From NCBI GenBank assembly GCA_963611355.1, contig CAVDRM010000004.1, forward strand, positions 1-64,000: a stretch of DNA of 64,000 nucleotides, in the 5' to 3' direction. This DNA is from CAVDRM01 sp963611355 (GTDB taxonomy: Bacteria; Bacillota; Clostridia; Christensenellales; Aristaeellaceae). Both the position numbers and the translations under genes were made by a program. This document shows positions 55,984 through 64,000 of this stretch, one piece after another. Under the pieces are notes generated by a model that was not told where the DNA came from, made no database searches, and saw nothing but the letters and a program-made list of their open reading frames with translations. Every line of letters begins with the position of its first letter. The first letter of the stretch is position 1.

Positions 55984-56007
55984 GCGTCAAAAGCGCTTTT
56001 TGACGCT
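55983..56007. terminator. Hairpin after polC
   Basis: AGCGTCAAAA (55983-55992) pairs with TTTTGACGCT (55998-56007) immediately after the polC stop. No long T-tract follows, so it may be a weak terminator or an mRNA stabiliser. A second hairpin with TGAAAGG / CTCTTTCA arms follows at about 56044-56065. Confidence 0.5.
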
Positions 56008-56122
56008 GCTTCCTGCGGCGTATAGGCCGCTGTGGAATCGACCTGAAAGGGCTTATGCTCTTTCAAATATCACCAGTAATAGGGCAACACGAACGATTCA
56101 AAGACATAAGGAGGAAACACTG

Positions 56123-56341
56123 ATGGAAAAGCTTCTGACCATTGAAGGAATGCACTGCATGCACTGCGCAGGCGCTGTGCAAAAGGCGGTTGAGGCGCTG
56201 GGCGGACATGCGGAGATATCACTGGAGAACAAGACGGCGCTCGTGACGGCGGAAAAGGAAATCCCGGATGAGGCGCTGCGCGGCGCGATTGCGCAGAAGG
56301 GCTTTGAGGTCGCCGCCATACGAAAAAATAATCCTTCATAA
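56123..56341 (+). CDS. Heavy-metal-associated (CopZ-like) metallochaperone
   Basis: 72 residues from the ATG at 56123, with AAGGAGG 7 bases upstream. The HMA ferredoxin-like fold has the metal motif GMHCMHC (about 9-15; the usual form is GMxCxxC). Such proteins carry Cu(I) or similar ions to P-type ATPases or sensors. No metal ATPase or CsoR-type regulator is visible nearby. The gene lies between polC and the rimP leader and is probably independently expressed or read through from polC; no clear promoter was found. Confidence 0.9.
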   Translation: MEKLLTIEGMHCMHCAGAVQKAVEALGGHAEISLENKTALVTAEKEIPDEALRGAIAQKGFEVAAIRKNNPS

Positions 56342-56365
56342 AATACCTTTTCTGCGGGAAAACGC

Positions 56366-56394
56366 TTGAAAAACCGTAAAAGGTATGCTATACT
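56366..56394 (+). promoter_or_regulatory. Promoter of the rimP-nusA-infB operon
   Basis: -35 TTGAAA (56366-56371) and -10 TATACT (56389-56394), 17 bases apart. Transcription near 56401 would give a leader of about 228 bases before rimP. Confidence 0.85.
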
Positions 56395-56628
56395 GACGCA
56401 GGAACGCCGATTTGCGTGAGCAAACACACAAAACGGCGCGGAGACCGGAAGCGCTTTACGCGGACGGCTGAATGCAGATGTGTTACCCCCGGAAACACTG
56501 AGAAAGAAGGGTTTAACGAAGAGTGGGAGCTGCTTTGGAAGGAGTGAAGCCGGAAGCGCTGTATTTTGGCCGCACTTTTTCAATCAAAGCAGGGGAGCCC
56601 GCTCTTTCTTTATGCAAAGGAGCATGAG
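56395..56628 (+). promoter_or_regulatory. Long structured leader of the rimP-nusA operon
   Basis: Non-coding, over 200 bases. It folds locally: CGCCG...CGGCG enclosing TTGC...GCAA (56406-56439). A terminator-like element sits near the end, AGTG-GCC pairing with GGC-CACT, followed by TTTTT (about 56545-56580). The combination of a long leader and an internal terminator-like hairpin in front of nusA, whose product controls termination, suggests attenuation, but I do not recognise a named Rfam class. Confidence 0.5.
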
Positions 56629-57114
56629 ATGGCGCAGAAGCAGTCGTTTATAAAAATCATCACGCCCGCCTGCAAAAGACTCGCCTCGGAGCAGGGCTTG
56701 GAATTGTGCGATGTGGCGCTTGAAAAAGAGCCGCAGGGCAGCTATCTGCGCATTTATCTGGACAAGGCGGGCGGGCTGACGCTGGACGACTGTGAGCGTT
56801 ATCACCATGCCGTGCAGCCGATGCTGGAAAAATACGACTATGACTTTTTGGAGGTCTGTTCGCCCGGCATTGACCGCCCGCTCAAGACAAAGCGCGATGT
56901 TGAAAAATCGCTGGGTTTGTTGGTCGAGGTCAGGCTTTATAAGCCGCTGAACGGGCAAAAGACCTATCAGGGTACGCTTGAAGGTATGGACGAACAGCAG
57001 GTGTCGATTCTGACAAATGAGGGTGCGGCGGTATTTGAAAGAAAAACAGTCGCCTTGGTCAAACTGGTGCCCGATTTGAGCGCACTGAATGACGAAGACG
57101 GCGATGAGCAATAA
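56629..57114 (+). CDS. rimP: Ribosome maturation factor RimP
   Basis: 161 residues from the ATG at 56629, preceded by AAAGGAG; the frame is open further upstream without homology. RimP assists maturation of the 30S subunit. Typical segments are GLELCDVALEKE (about 23-34), YLRIYLDKAGGLTLDDCERY and FLEVCSPGIDRPLK. The first gene of the rimP-nusA-rnpM-ylxQ-infB-rbfA-nrnA-truB series, with 23 bases to nusA. Confidence 0.95.
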   Translation: MAQKQSFIKIITPACKRLASEQGLELCDVALEKEPQGSYLRIYLDKAGGLTLDDCERYHHAVQPMLEKYDYDFLEVCSPGIDRPLKTKRDVEKSLGLLVEVRLYKPLNGQKTYQGTLEGMDEQQVSILTNEGAAVFERKTVALVKLVPDLSALNDEDGDEQ

Positions 57115-57137
57115 ACGGAAGGCAGGAAGAAGATAAA

Positions 57138-58328
57138 ATGGCAAGCAAAGCAACTCCTAAAAACCCCAAGGCCGAAATTCTGGATGCGGTTCTCGCACTG
57201 GCCCGTGAAAAGGACATCAGCGAGGATCTTATCATCAACGCAATCGAAGAGGCTTGCAAGGCAGCCTTCCGCAAGAATCTGAAGCGCCCCGGCGCACCGA
57301 TGAATCTGGCGGTCAGCCTGACTCGACAAAACGGCGTGCAGGTGTTTGCACGGAAGGTCGTTACCGAGGAAGTGGAGGACGAAAACATCCAGATTTCCTT
57401 GGAGGATGCCCGCCGCATTTCCGGCAGCTACGAAATGGGCGACATCGTGGAGATAGACGTAACGCCCGCGGACTTTGGCCGCGTGGCCGCTCAGACCGCC
57501 AAGCAGGTCATCATGCAGCGGCTGCGCGAGGCGGAGCGCGGCAAGGTCTATGATGAATTCAGCGACAAGGAAAACGAAATTCTGACGGGCATTGTTCTGA
57601 AGGCGGATGAAAAGAGCGTTCTCTTCGAGCTTGGCCGCACGCAGGGCATCATGGAAGCGTCCGAATTCCTGCCCGGCGAGGAATATCACGAAGGAGATCA
57701 TCTGAAGGTGTACGTTTTGCAGGTTGCGCGTGCGGCGCGTGACGGCGGCTCGGCGGCGCAGATTCGCGTCAGCCGCTGCCATATGGGGCTGGTCAAGCGC
57801 TTATTTGAAATGGAAGTTCCCGAAATCGCCACCGGCGTTGTACAAATAAAATCCATCGCACGGGAGGCCGGCAGCCGCACCAAGATGGCCGTTGCGTCCT
57901 CCGACCCGATGATTGACCCTGTCGGCGCCTGCGTCGGCCCCCGCGGAACGCGGGTGGACAGGGTCGTGACCGAGCTGCACGGCGAAAAAATCGATATCAT
58001 CAAGTGGTCGCCCGATCCGGCGGAGTTTGTGGCGAATGCGCTGAATCCTGCGCACGTCATTTCCGTGTTTATATCCGAAAAGGAAAAGATATGCCGCGTC
58101 GTCGTGCCGGATAATCAGCTTTCTCTGGCCATCGGCAAGGAAGGACAGAACGCTCGTCTGGCCGCCAAACTGACCACATGGAAGATTGACATTAAGTCTC
58201 AGGCGCAGGTCGCGGAGCTTCTGCAGGCGCAGCACGGCGATATGCCGGAGCCGCAGGGCATGGTGATTGCCGACGAGTACGAGGATTATCATCCGCCCGT
58301 GATGGATGATGACGACGAAATCATGTAA
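57138..58328 (+). CDS. nusA: Transcription termination/antitermination factor NusA
   Basis: 396 residues. It has the N-terminal RNA-polymerase-binding domain, an S1 domain (about 130-200, LTGIVLKADEKSVLFELGRT), and KH1/KH2 domains (GACVGPRGTRVDRVVTEL and LAIGKEGQNARLAAKL). NusA regulates pausing, termination and antitermination, here likely autoregulating through the leader. As in other Firmicutes, the C-terminal acidic-repeat domains of E. coli NusA are absent. Followed 12 bases later by rnpM. Confidence 0.96.
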   Translation: MASKATPKNPKAEILDAVLALAREKDISEDLIINAIEEACKAAFRKNLKRPGAPMNLAVSLTRQNGVQVFARKVVTEEVEDENIQISLEDARRISGSYEMGDIVEIDVTPADFGRVAAQTAKQVIMQRLREAERGKVYDEFSDKENEILTGIVLKADEKSVLFELGRTQGIMEASEFLPGEEYHEGDHLKVYVLQVARAARDGGSAAQIRVSRCHMGLVKRLFEMEVPEIATGVVQIKSIAREAGSRTKMAVASSDPMIDPVGACVGPRGTRVDRVVTELHGEKIDIIKWSPDPAEFVANALNPAHVISVFISEKEKICRVVVPDNQLSLAIGKEGQNARLAAKLTTWKIDIKSQAQVAELLQAQHGDMPEPQGMVIADEYEDYHPPVMDDDDEIM

Positions 58329-58340
58329 GGCAGGGGCAGC

Positions 58341-58631
58341 ATGAAGGAGAAAAAAATCCCGCTTCGCATGTGCGTCGGATGCCGCGAAATGAAGCCGAAA
58401 AAGGAGCTCCTGCGCGTTGTCCGCTCCGCCGAGGGGGATGTGTCCATTGATTTGACGGGACGAAAGCCCGGCCGCGGCGCTTATGTATGCGCCAGTGCGG
58501 ACTGCCTTGCGAAGGCCATCAAGCAGCGTCAGCTTGAAAGGGCGTTTTCCTGCTCTCTAAGCGAGGAGACCCGCCAGGGGCTGACGGACACATTGGAAAA
58601 GCTGAGAAGCGAGGAAGGCACGCATGAATGA
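58341..58631 (+). CDS. rnpM: RNase P modulator RnpM (YlxR, DUF448)
   Basis: 96 residues. Family features are RMCVGCREMKPKKELLRVV (about 8-26), the RKPGRGAYVCASADC segment and two Cys pairs. In B. subtilis YlxR/RnpM binds the RNA subunit of RNase P and inhibits or modulates its action. It is cotranslated with ylxQ, whose start lies 8 bases before its stop. Position between nusA and ylxQ-infB is invariant in Firmicutes. Confidence 0.94.
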   Translation: MKEKKIPLRMCVGCREMKPKKELLRVVRSAEGDVSIDLTGRKPGRGAYVCASADCLAKAIKQRQLERAFSCSLSEETRQGLTDTLEKLRSEEGTHE

Positions 58632-58938
58632 GCAGGCCGTGCGCGGAACGATAGGGCTGGCGATGCGGGCAGGGCAGGCCGTTATGGGGCTTGACCTTGC
58701 CGTGCGTGCCATTCGCAGCGGAAAGGCTGCTGCCGCGCTCCTGGATGCGGGCGCATCGCCGAATGCCCAAAAGCGGCTGTCGGATTCTGCTTTATTTTAC
58801 AAGGTGCCGCTGTTCAGCCTGCCGGAGGGCTTGCTGGATGCGGCCTGCGGCAAAGAAGGACGCGTTGCGGCTGTGATTCTGAAGGGCGACCTTGCCCGAA
58901 AACTGATTTCCTTAATGACCGGCGCCGAATCAAATTGA
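58624..58938 (+). CDS. L7Ae/eL8-like RNA-binding protein YlxQ
   Basis: 104 residues. A L7Ae/L30e/S12e/Gadd45-fold protein: TIGLAMRAGQAVMGLDLAVRAI (about 9-30), AALLDAGASPNAQKRL and AVILKGDLARKLI. Such proteins bind kink-turn RNA; the role of YlxQ is not established. It overlaps rnpM by 8 bases and precedes infB by 56 bases. Confidence 0.93.
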   Translation: MNEQAVRGTIGLAMRAGQAVMGLDLAVRAIRSGKAAAALLDAGASPNAQKRLSDSALFYKVPLFSLPEGLLDAACGKEGRVAAVILKGDLARKLISLMTGAESN

Positions 58939-58994
58939 GACGGCACAACATAAGTCGGAGAGACTATCGCAATTAGCGGGGGTGCAAACGTCGA

Positions 58995-61928
58995 ATGACC
59001 AAGGGAAAGCTGGCAGAAGCCACCAAGGAGCTGAATGCTCAGTCCGGAGTAATGCTGGAGGAGACAGCTCGCGTCAGGCGCAACATTGACAGCCTGCTGC
59101 AGTCGCTGCGCAAGCAAGAGGGGCTTTTTGCCCGTCAGGAGGAAGAGGCTCGCGCCAAGAAGAAGCTGGAGGAGCAGCAGCTGCTGACCCGACAGCACGC
59201 CAAGGCATGGACGATGCCGGACGATGACATTCCGGAGCAGGAGTCTGCAGCCGAGGCAATGCCCGTTTCTTCCGCGCCGCAGGAGGTCAACGCGGATGCC
59301 CCCACGCAGGAGGAAGCCAAGTCTGAGCCTGTAAAGACGGAAGAAAAGCCTGCTGCGCTCAAGGCGCAGGAGGAGAAAAAGCCTGAGCCTGAGCAGCTGC
59401 CTGTTTCCAAGGCGGAGGATAAGACTGCCGAGCCTAAGAAGACGGAGGAAAAGGCTGCTTCGGCGCAGAAGGCGGATAATAAGCCCGCTCCCGCGAAGAC
59501 CCCAGCACAGCCCGCTGCCAAGCAGCCTGCGTCCAATGCGCAGACGGCGTCCGGGCAGCAGCGTCCCCGTCAGCAGGGGCCTTACGGTCGTCCGGCCAAT
59601 GCGCAGCAGGGCGGGCAGTTCGGCCGCCCCGCGAATCAGCAGGGGTCTTACGGCCGTCCCGCCAACCCGCAGGGGCCTTACGGTCGTCCGGCCAATGCGC
59701 AGCAGGGTGGGCAGTTCGGTCGTCCCGCGAATCAGCAGGGACCTTACGGTCGTCCTGCCAACCAGCAGGGGCCTTATGGCCGTCCCGCCAATGCACAGCA
59801 GGGCGGGCAGTTCGGTCGTCCCGCGCCGCGTCCCGGCATGGGCGGTCAGCGTCCGGCCGGCGCTCAGGGACAGGGCGGCTTCCAGCGCCCGCAGGGAGGC
59901 GTACAGCGTCCCGGCATGGGTGGCAACCGTTCCGGCGGCGGCCGTCCCCGCGCCGCATCGCTTGATTTAACGCCCGTTGCGGAGAAAGAGCGTGTCAGCA
60001 ATTACGACCCAAATAAGAAGCAGTACATCCGGCAGCATGACCCCGAATATGTTGCGAAGAACCGCAAGCAGCTTGTCAAGGAGAGCTTCAACGGCTACGA
60101 TGATGATGTCGTGCGCGGCGGAAAGCGCTCCCGTGTCAAGAAGCCGTCCGTCCAGCAGACCATGGCGCCCATCAAAATCGAAAAGGCGTATATGACGGCG
60201 GAAACCATCACCGTCAAGGACTTAACCGAGCGCATCGGCAAGCCCGCCGGTGAAATCCTGAAGAAGCTGCTGATGCTGGGTGTCATGGCCAACATCAACA
60301 GCGAGCTGGACTTTGATACCGCTGCCCTCGTATGCTCCGAGTTTGATGTCACCCTCGAAATGAAGCTGGATAAGACCGCCGAGGATGCCCTGAGCGAAAT
60401 CAACTACGAGGACAAGGAAGAGGATTTGCAGCCCCGTCCGCCGGTTATTACCATCATGGGTCACGTTGACCACGGCAAGACGACGCTGCTGGACTATATC
60501 AGAAAGAGCAAGGTTGCTGCAGGAGAAGCGGGCGGTATCACCCAGCATATCGGCGCCTACACCGTCAGCTTGGACGGCCGCCAAATTACCTTCTTGGACA
60601 CCCCCGGCCACGAGGCGTTTACTGCCATGCGTCTGCGCGGCGCACAGGCCACGGACATTGCCGTTCTGGTGGTCGCCGCGGATGACGGCGTGATGCCGCA
60701 GACCGTTGAGGCCATCAACCATGCCAAGGCCGCTAATGTGCCGATTATCGTCGCTATCAACAAGATGGATAAGCCTGATGCCAATCCGGACCGCGTGATG
60801 CAGGACTTGACCAAGTACGGGCTCGTTCCCGAAGCGTGGGGCGGCGATACCATCATGGCGCCTGTCAGTGCCGTTACGGGGCAGGGCGTGGATGAGCTGC
60901 TAGAGCTGATTCTGCTTCAGGCCGATGTCCTTCAGCTCCGTGCCAACCCCAACCGCATGGCCTCCGGCGTCATCATTGAGGCTAAATTGGACAAGGCACG
61001 CGGCCCGTTGGCCACGGTGCTGCTCAAGAACGGTACGCTTCATGTGGGCGACAACATCGTTGCAGGCATGGCCTCCGGCCGCGTCCGCGCCATGACCAAT
61101 GACCGCGGCGAGCGCGTCCAGTCCGCCGGCCCCTCCATGCCGATTGAAATCGCCGGCTTCACCGATGTGCCGCTGGCAGGCGAGGAAATGACCGCCGTCG
61201 AAGACGACAAACTCTCCCGTCAGGTGGCTCAGGAGCGCCGCGACAAGCTCAAGGCATCCCGTGCGGCCTCCGTCAAGGTCTCTCTGGATAACCTGTTCGC
61301 CAGCATCAGCGAGGGCAAGGTTCAGAATTTGAACATCATCATCAAGGCAGATGTGCAGGGCTCGGTCGAGGCCGTCAAGCAGAGCCTCGAAAAGCTGTCT
61401 ACGGAACAGGTTAAGGTACGTGTGCTGCACAGCGCTGTCGGCGCGATTACGCAGGACGACGTCAATTTGGCCTCTACCTTCAATGCCATCATTATCGGCT
61501 TTAACATCCGCCCCGATGCCTCCGCTCGTGACGCGGCGGAAAAAGAGGGCGTTGACATTCGCCTCTACCGCATCATCTATCAGGCCATCGAAGACATTGA
61601 GAAGGCCATGAAGGGTCTGCTCGACCCCGAATTCAAAGAGGCGCTGCTGGGTCACGCACAGGTGCGCAATGTCTTCAAAATCACCGGCGCGGGCACGATT
61701 GCTGGCTGCTATGTGCAGGACGGCAAGCTCCAGCGCAACGCCTCTGTCCGCCTGCTGCGCGACAATGTGGTCGTGTTCGAGGGCAAGCTGTCCTCTCTCC
61801 GCCGCTTCAAGGATGATGTGCGTGAAATTGCCGCCGGCTATGAGTGCGGCGTCGGTTTGGAAAACTATAACGATATCAAGGAAAACGACGTGGTCGAGTG
61901 CTTCGTCATAGAAGAAATTGAACGGTAA
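58995..61928 (+). CDS. infB: Translation initiation factor IF-2 with GRPA-repeat N-terminal region
   Basis: 977 residues. Residues 1-110 are charged and probably helical; 75-190 are Glu/Lys/Pro/Ala-rich. Then comes a low-complexity region of Gly, Gln, Arg, Pro and Asn (about 193-325) with eight GRPA units. The IF2-N domain follows (about 395-450, [17 protein letters not shown]). The G domain has GHVDHGKT (489-496), the DTPGHEAF and NKMD motifs, and domains II, III and IV (fMet-tRNA binding) follow. IF-2 is a GTPase placing initiator tRNA on the 30S subunit. The ribosome binding site is weak (GGGGGTG, 10 bases off). Confidence 0.96.
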   Translation: MTKGKLAEATKELNAQSGVMLEETARVRRNIDSLLQSLRKQEGLFARQEEEARAKKKLEEQQLLTRQHAKAWTMPDDDIPEQESAAEAMPVSSAPQEVNADAPTQEEAKSEPVKTEEKPAALKAQEEKKPEPEQLPVSKAEDKTAEPKKTEEKAASAQKADNKPAPAKTPAQPAAKQPASNAQTASGQQRPRQQGPYGRPANAQQGGQFGRPANQQGSYGRPANPQGPYGRPANAQQGGQFGRPANQQGPYGRPANQQGPYGRPANAQQGGQFGRPAPRPGMGGQRPAGAQGQGGFQRPQGGVQRPGMGGNRSGGGRPRAASLDLTPVAEKERVSNYDPNKKQYIRQHDPEYVAKNRKQLVKESFNGYDDDVVRGGKRSRVKKPSVQQTMAPIKIEKAYMTAETITVKDLTERIGKPAGEILKKLLMLGVMANINSELDFDTAALVCSEFDVTLEMKLDKTAEDALSEINYEDKEEDLQPRPPVITIMGHVDHGKTTLLDYIRKSKVAAGEAGGITQHIGAYTVSLDGRQITFLDTPGHEAFTAMRLRGAQATDIAVLVVAADDGVMPQTVEAINHAKAANVPIIVAINKMDKPDANPDRVMQDLTKYGLVPEAWGGDTIMAPVSAVTGQGVDELLELILLQADVLQLRANPNRMASGVIIEAKLDKARGPLATVLLKNGTLHVGDNIVAGMASGRVRAMTNDRGERVQSAGPSMPIEIAGFTDVPLAGEEMTAVEDDKLSRQVAQERRDKLKASRAASVKVSLDNLFASISEGKVQNLNIIIKADVQGSVEAVKQSLEKLSTEQVKVRVLHSAVGAITQDDVNLASTFNAIIIGFNIRPDASARDAAEKEGVDIRLYRIIYQAIEDIEKAMKGLLDPEFKEALLGHAQVRNVFKITGAGTIAGCYVQDGKLQRNASVRLLRDNVVVFEGKLSSLRRFKDDVREIAAGYECGVGLENYNDIKENDVVECFVIEEIER
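59571..59830 (+). repeat. Short tandem coding repeat encoding GRPANxQQG units in infB
   Basis: Within infB, eight imperfect copies of a 24-36 base unit specify [PS]YGRPAN or GQFGRPAN followed by (A)QQG or PQG. The DNA copies differ mainly at third positions, and longer blocks of about 66-100 bases recur, so it is likely to expand or contract by slippage or recombination. Confidence 0.9.
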
Positions 61929-61943
61929 ATTGATATAAGACGG

Positions 61944-61983
61944 GAGCCCGTGACCGCCGGCTTTGCTCCGTGCGTCCGGGCTC
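61944..61983 (+). other. Hairpin between infB and rbfA
   Basis: GAGCCCG (61944-61950) pairs with CGGGCTC (61977-61983) around a 26-base loop between the infB stop and rbfA start. No T-tract follows, so it is unlikely to be a terminator; it may affect mRNA processing. Confidence 0.45.
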
Positions 61984-62014
61984 TTGTCAGCCTTTAGAAC
62001 GGAGGGACTTTCCA

Positions 62015-62380
62015 TTGAGCAGCTTTCGCATTGACAGAATTTCGGAGGAGGTGCGCCACGCCGTGGATGCGGCTATCCGCACCCTGAATGACCCGCGTGT
62101 GAGCGGCACTTACGCCGTCACCCGCGCCGATGTGACCCGCGACCTTCGCTATGCGAAGGTCTATGTCAGCGTATTGGAGGATGATAAGGCGGACGGCCTG
62201 ATGCAGGCGCTCAAAAATGCGGCGGGCTATCTGCGCCGCGAGGTTGGTCGGCAGGTGGATTTGCGTTATACGCCAGAGCTGATTTTTGAGCGCGACCGCA
62301 ATATTGCCTATGGCGCGCATATCGCACAGGTGCTGCGCGAGGTCGTGCCGGAGGACAAGGAACATCATGAAGAAATTTGA
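62015..62380 (+). CDS. rbfA: Ribosome-binding factor A
   Basis: 121 residues from a TTG start at 62015 with GGAGGG 9 bases upstream. RbfA is a KH-like 30S assembly factor. Typical parts are FRIDRISEEVRHAVDAAI (about 4-21), DPRVSGTYAVTRADVTRDL and a C-terminal LRYTPELIFERDRNIAYG. Its end overlaps nrnA by 14 bases. Confidence 0.94.
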   Translation: MSSFRIDRISEEVRHAVDAAIRTLNDPRVSGTYAVTRADVTRDLRYAKVYVSVLEDDKADGLMQALKNAAGYLRREVGRQVDLRYTPELIFERDRNIAYGAHIAQVLREVVPEDKEHHEEI

Positions 62381-63347
62381 AAATAAGGCTGTGCTGTCCG
62401 CACTGGAGCGTGCGAACAGCATCTTGCTGTGTACGCACGTTTCACCGGACGGCGATGCCGTCGGCTCTCTGCTTTGTGTCGGCATGGCGCTGAAAAAGCT
62501 GGGAAAGCGGGTCATCATGGCCAGCCATGATGCTGTGCCGGAAAAGTATGCCTTTTTGCAGGACGCTGATTTGGTCGTGCCGCCGACCAGACTGAACAAC
62601 GAGCGTTTTGACCTTTCATTGGCGCTCGACGCGGGGGATTTAGGCCGCATCGGAGATTGCCGCGAGGCTTTTTTGCAAGCCTCCGTTACGGCACAAATCG
62701 ACCACCATGCGACCAACCCGCGCTATGCAGACATCAACGAGGTGGACGGGACTGCAGCGGCAACGGGCTGCATCGTGCTTCGCCTGCTCCATGCGCTCGG
62801 CATCGCGTTGACTAAGGAAATGGCGGAATGTCTGTATACGGGCATCAGCACGGATACGGGGAATTTCTGTTTTGCCAATACGGATGAGGAGGCGTTCTCC
62901 GCCGCGGAGGAGCTGCTGAGGGCGAAAATCGACCTTGCGGATTTGGCACGGAAAATGCATCTGATGCATGAAAAAGAGCATGTGCAGCTTCTCGGCCGGG
63001 CGCTTTCTACCCTGCATTTTTTTGAAAACGGCCGTGCCAGCGGGATGAAGCTTACGCAGGAGGATTATCAGGCGTTTCAAGCAAGGCCGGAGCATTCGGA
63101 TAAAATCGTGAATTACGGTCTGTATCTGAACGGCGTTTATATGACCTATTTGGCGGATGAACGCGAGAAGGGCATCACGAAATTCAGCCTCCGCGCCCTG
63201 CCGCCCTGCGATGTGAGCAAAATCGCCGCGGCCTTTGACGGCGGCGGTCATGCTTTGGCCGCGGGCTGTAAAATCGAAAAGCCGATGGCCGAGGCCTGTG
63301 CCGTCATAGAAAAGGCCATGCAGGAACAAATCGAGGCAGTGCTTTAA
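62367..63347 (+). CDS. nrnA: DHH-family nanoRNase/pAp phosphatase
   Basis: 326 residues from the ATG at 62367, within the end of rbfA. NrnA degrades 2-5-mer RNA (nanoRNA) and dephosphorylates pAp. Motifs: HVSPDGDAVGSLLC (DGDA), LALDAGDLGRIGD, the DHHATN core, ISTDTGNFCF, and the C-terminal DHHA1 region with FDGGGHALAAGCKI. In many Firmicutes it lies between rbfA and truB as here, 3 bases before truB. Confidence 0.94.
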   Translation: MKKFENKAVLSALERANSILLCTHVSPDGDAVGSLLCVGMALKKLGKRVIMASHDAVPEKYAFLQDADLVVPPTRLNNERFDLSLALDAGDLGRIGDCREAFLQASVTAQIDHHATNPRYADINEVDGTAAATGCIVLRLLHALGIALTKEMAECLYTGISTDTGNFCFANTDEEAFSAAEELLRAKIDLADLARKMHLMHEKEHVQLLGRALSTLHFFENGRASGMKLTQEDYQAFQARPEHSDKIVNYGLYLNGVYMTYLADEREKGITKFSLRALPPCDVSKIAAAFDGGGHALAAGCKIEKPMAEACAVIEKAMQEQIEAVL

Positions 63348-63350
63348 AAA

Positions 63351-64000
63351 ATGGATGGATTTTTGAATATATTAAAGCCGCCGGGCATGTCCTCCGGCGC
63401 GGTCGTTGCGGTCGTGAAAAGGCTGCTCGGCGAAAAGGTCGGTCATGCGGGAACGCTGGATCCTGAAGCAGCGGGCGTACTGCCGCTGATGGTCGGCAGG
63501 GCGACACGGTTGCTGGACTATTTTTCGGACAAGGAAAAGGAATACGTAGCGCAAATCGCCTTCGGCTGTGCGACCGACACGCAGGATGCGCAGGGAACGG
63601 TGACGGAAACGGGCGATGCGCTGCCTGAGCGAGCGCAGATAGAGACTGTGCTTTCCTCATTTACGGGCGAGATTATGCAGTGCCCGCCGGCCTATTCCGC
63701 CATTAAGCTGGATGGAAAGCCGCTTTATGCGCTTGCGAGGCAGGGCGAGTTTGTTCAGACTATGCCGCGCCCCGTGATGATTCATGAAATCACCTTGGGC
63801 GCGCAGGCGGGGGAAGGGGTCTATGTGCTGACGGTGCGCTGCGGGAAGGGAACATATATCCGCACCCTCTGCCATGATTTGGGACAGGCGCTCCGCTGTC
63901 CTGCCCATATGCGCTTCCTTCTGCGCACACAGTCCGGCCCGTTCCGCATAAAAAACGCAAACACCCTGGAGGAATTAACAGAGGCCGTCCGGAACGGGGA
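63351..64000 (+). CDS. truB: tRNA pseudouridine(55) synthase TruB (3' end beyond window)
   Basis: At least 216 residues; the window edge cuts the gene. TruB makes pseudouridine 55 in the T loop of tRNAs. It starts MDGFLNILKPPGMSSGAVV, with catalytic Asp37 in GHAGTLDPEAAGVLP and the FTGEIMQCPPAYSAIKLDGK and GTYIRTLCHDLG segments. The ATG at 63351 is 3 bases after the nrnA stop, without a strong ribosome binding site, so coupled translation is likely. The PUA-like C-terminal part lies outside. Confidence 0.95.
   Translation, partial: MDGFLNILKPPGMSSGAVVAVVKRLLGEKVGHAGTLDPEAAGVLPLMVGRATRLLDYFSDKEKEYVAQIAFGCATDTQDAQGTVTETGDALPERAQIETVLSSFTGEIMQCPPAYSAIKLDGKPLYALARQGEFVQTMPRPVMIHEITLGAQAGEGVYVLTVRCGKGTYIRTLCHDLGQALRCPAHMRFLLRTQSGPFRIKNANTLEELTEAVRNG

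Noticed and set aside
59571..59830. CRISPR-like or satellite repeat
   Set aside because: The repeats are in frame within infB and vary at third positions as coding DNA does, with no spacers and no cas genes.

Overview
The window is chromosomal DNA of a low-GC-lineage Gram-positive anaerobe (class Clostridia; codon use is fairly GC-rich). Lineage markers are a Gram-positive-type PolC replicase, the rimP-nusA-rnpM-ylxQ-infB-rbfA-nrnA-truB cluster, a frr-uppS-cdsA-dxr-rseP-ispG-polC cluster, a YabN-type MazG, a YesL protein, and a pyruvate:ferredoxin oxidoreductase typical of strict anaerobes. A gut Clostridia relative (Christensenellales- or Oscillospirales-like) is my best guess, from style and not from a marker comparison. 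At least five genes appear to start with TTG.

Layout. 1-1960: a flavodoxin/ferredoxin EFR1-type gene, then about 0.7 kb with no recognisable gene, tRNA-Trp on the minus strand with a consensus promoter and terminator, a long perfect inverted repeat and a hairpin. 1964-6715 (minus): an iron- or phosphonate-type ABC importer whose fused permease has an unusual N-terminal extracytoplasmic domain. 7249-10788 (plus): pyruvate:ferredoxin oxidoreductase. 10967-13594 (plus): a TetM/EF-G-like GTPase fused to a Rae1/YacP-like NYN nuclease domain, the most striking protein here. 13712-19856 (minus): a housekeeping operon DUF1292-uvrC-mnmG-mazG-hup-rqcP.

20032-29396 (plus): two-component system, YesL-like membrane protein, methyltransferase, Hsp33, then three poorly known repeat proteins (TPR, HEAT-like with a His/Cys tail, zinc-ribbon/TM/TPR). 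29615-31342 (minus): an AT-richer secreted protein with cohesin-like, DUF6273 and SH3-like parts. 31770-33923 (plus): murG and a DUF2804 gene. 33924-35640 (minus): an alpha/beta hydrolase and a frameshifted hydrolase pseudogene. 35748-39955 (minus): DUF2461, phosphohexomutase and transketolase. 40145-40768 (plus): a secreted chagasin-type inhibitor. 40827-44294 (minus): tldD, pmbA (tldE) and a PHP phosphoesterase. 44435-45792 (minus): PadR regulator and a HAAS/DUF4097 protein.

46044-55983 (plus): frr, a 72-residue PASTA-like small gene, uppS, cdsA, dxr, rseP, ispG and polC, mostly coupled by 1-14 base overlaps. This cluster joins ribosome recycling, MEP isoprenoid synthesis, undecaprenyl carrier and phospholipid precursor synthesis, and replication. 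56123-56341: a CopZ-like chaperone. 56366-64000 (plus): the nusA-infB operon behind a roughly 230-base leader, ending in truB, cut by the window edge.

The best candidates for something little described are the GTPase-NYN fusion, the ABC permease extension, the PASTA-like gene between frr and uppS, and the GRPA-repeat region of IF-2.
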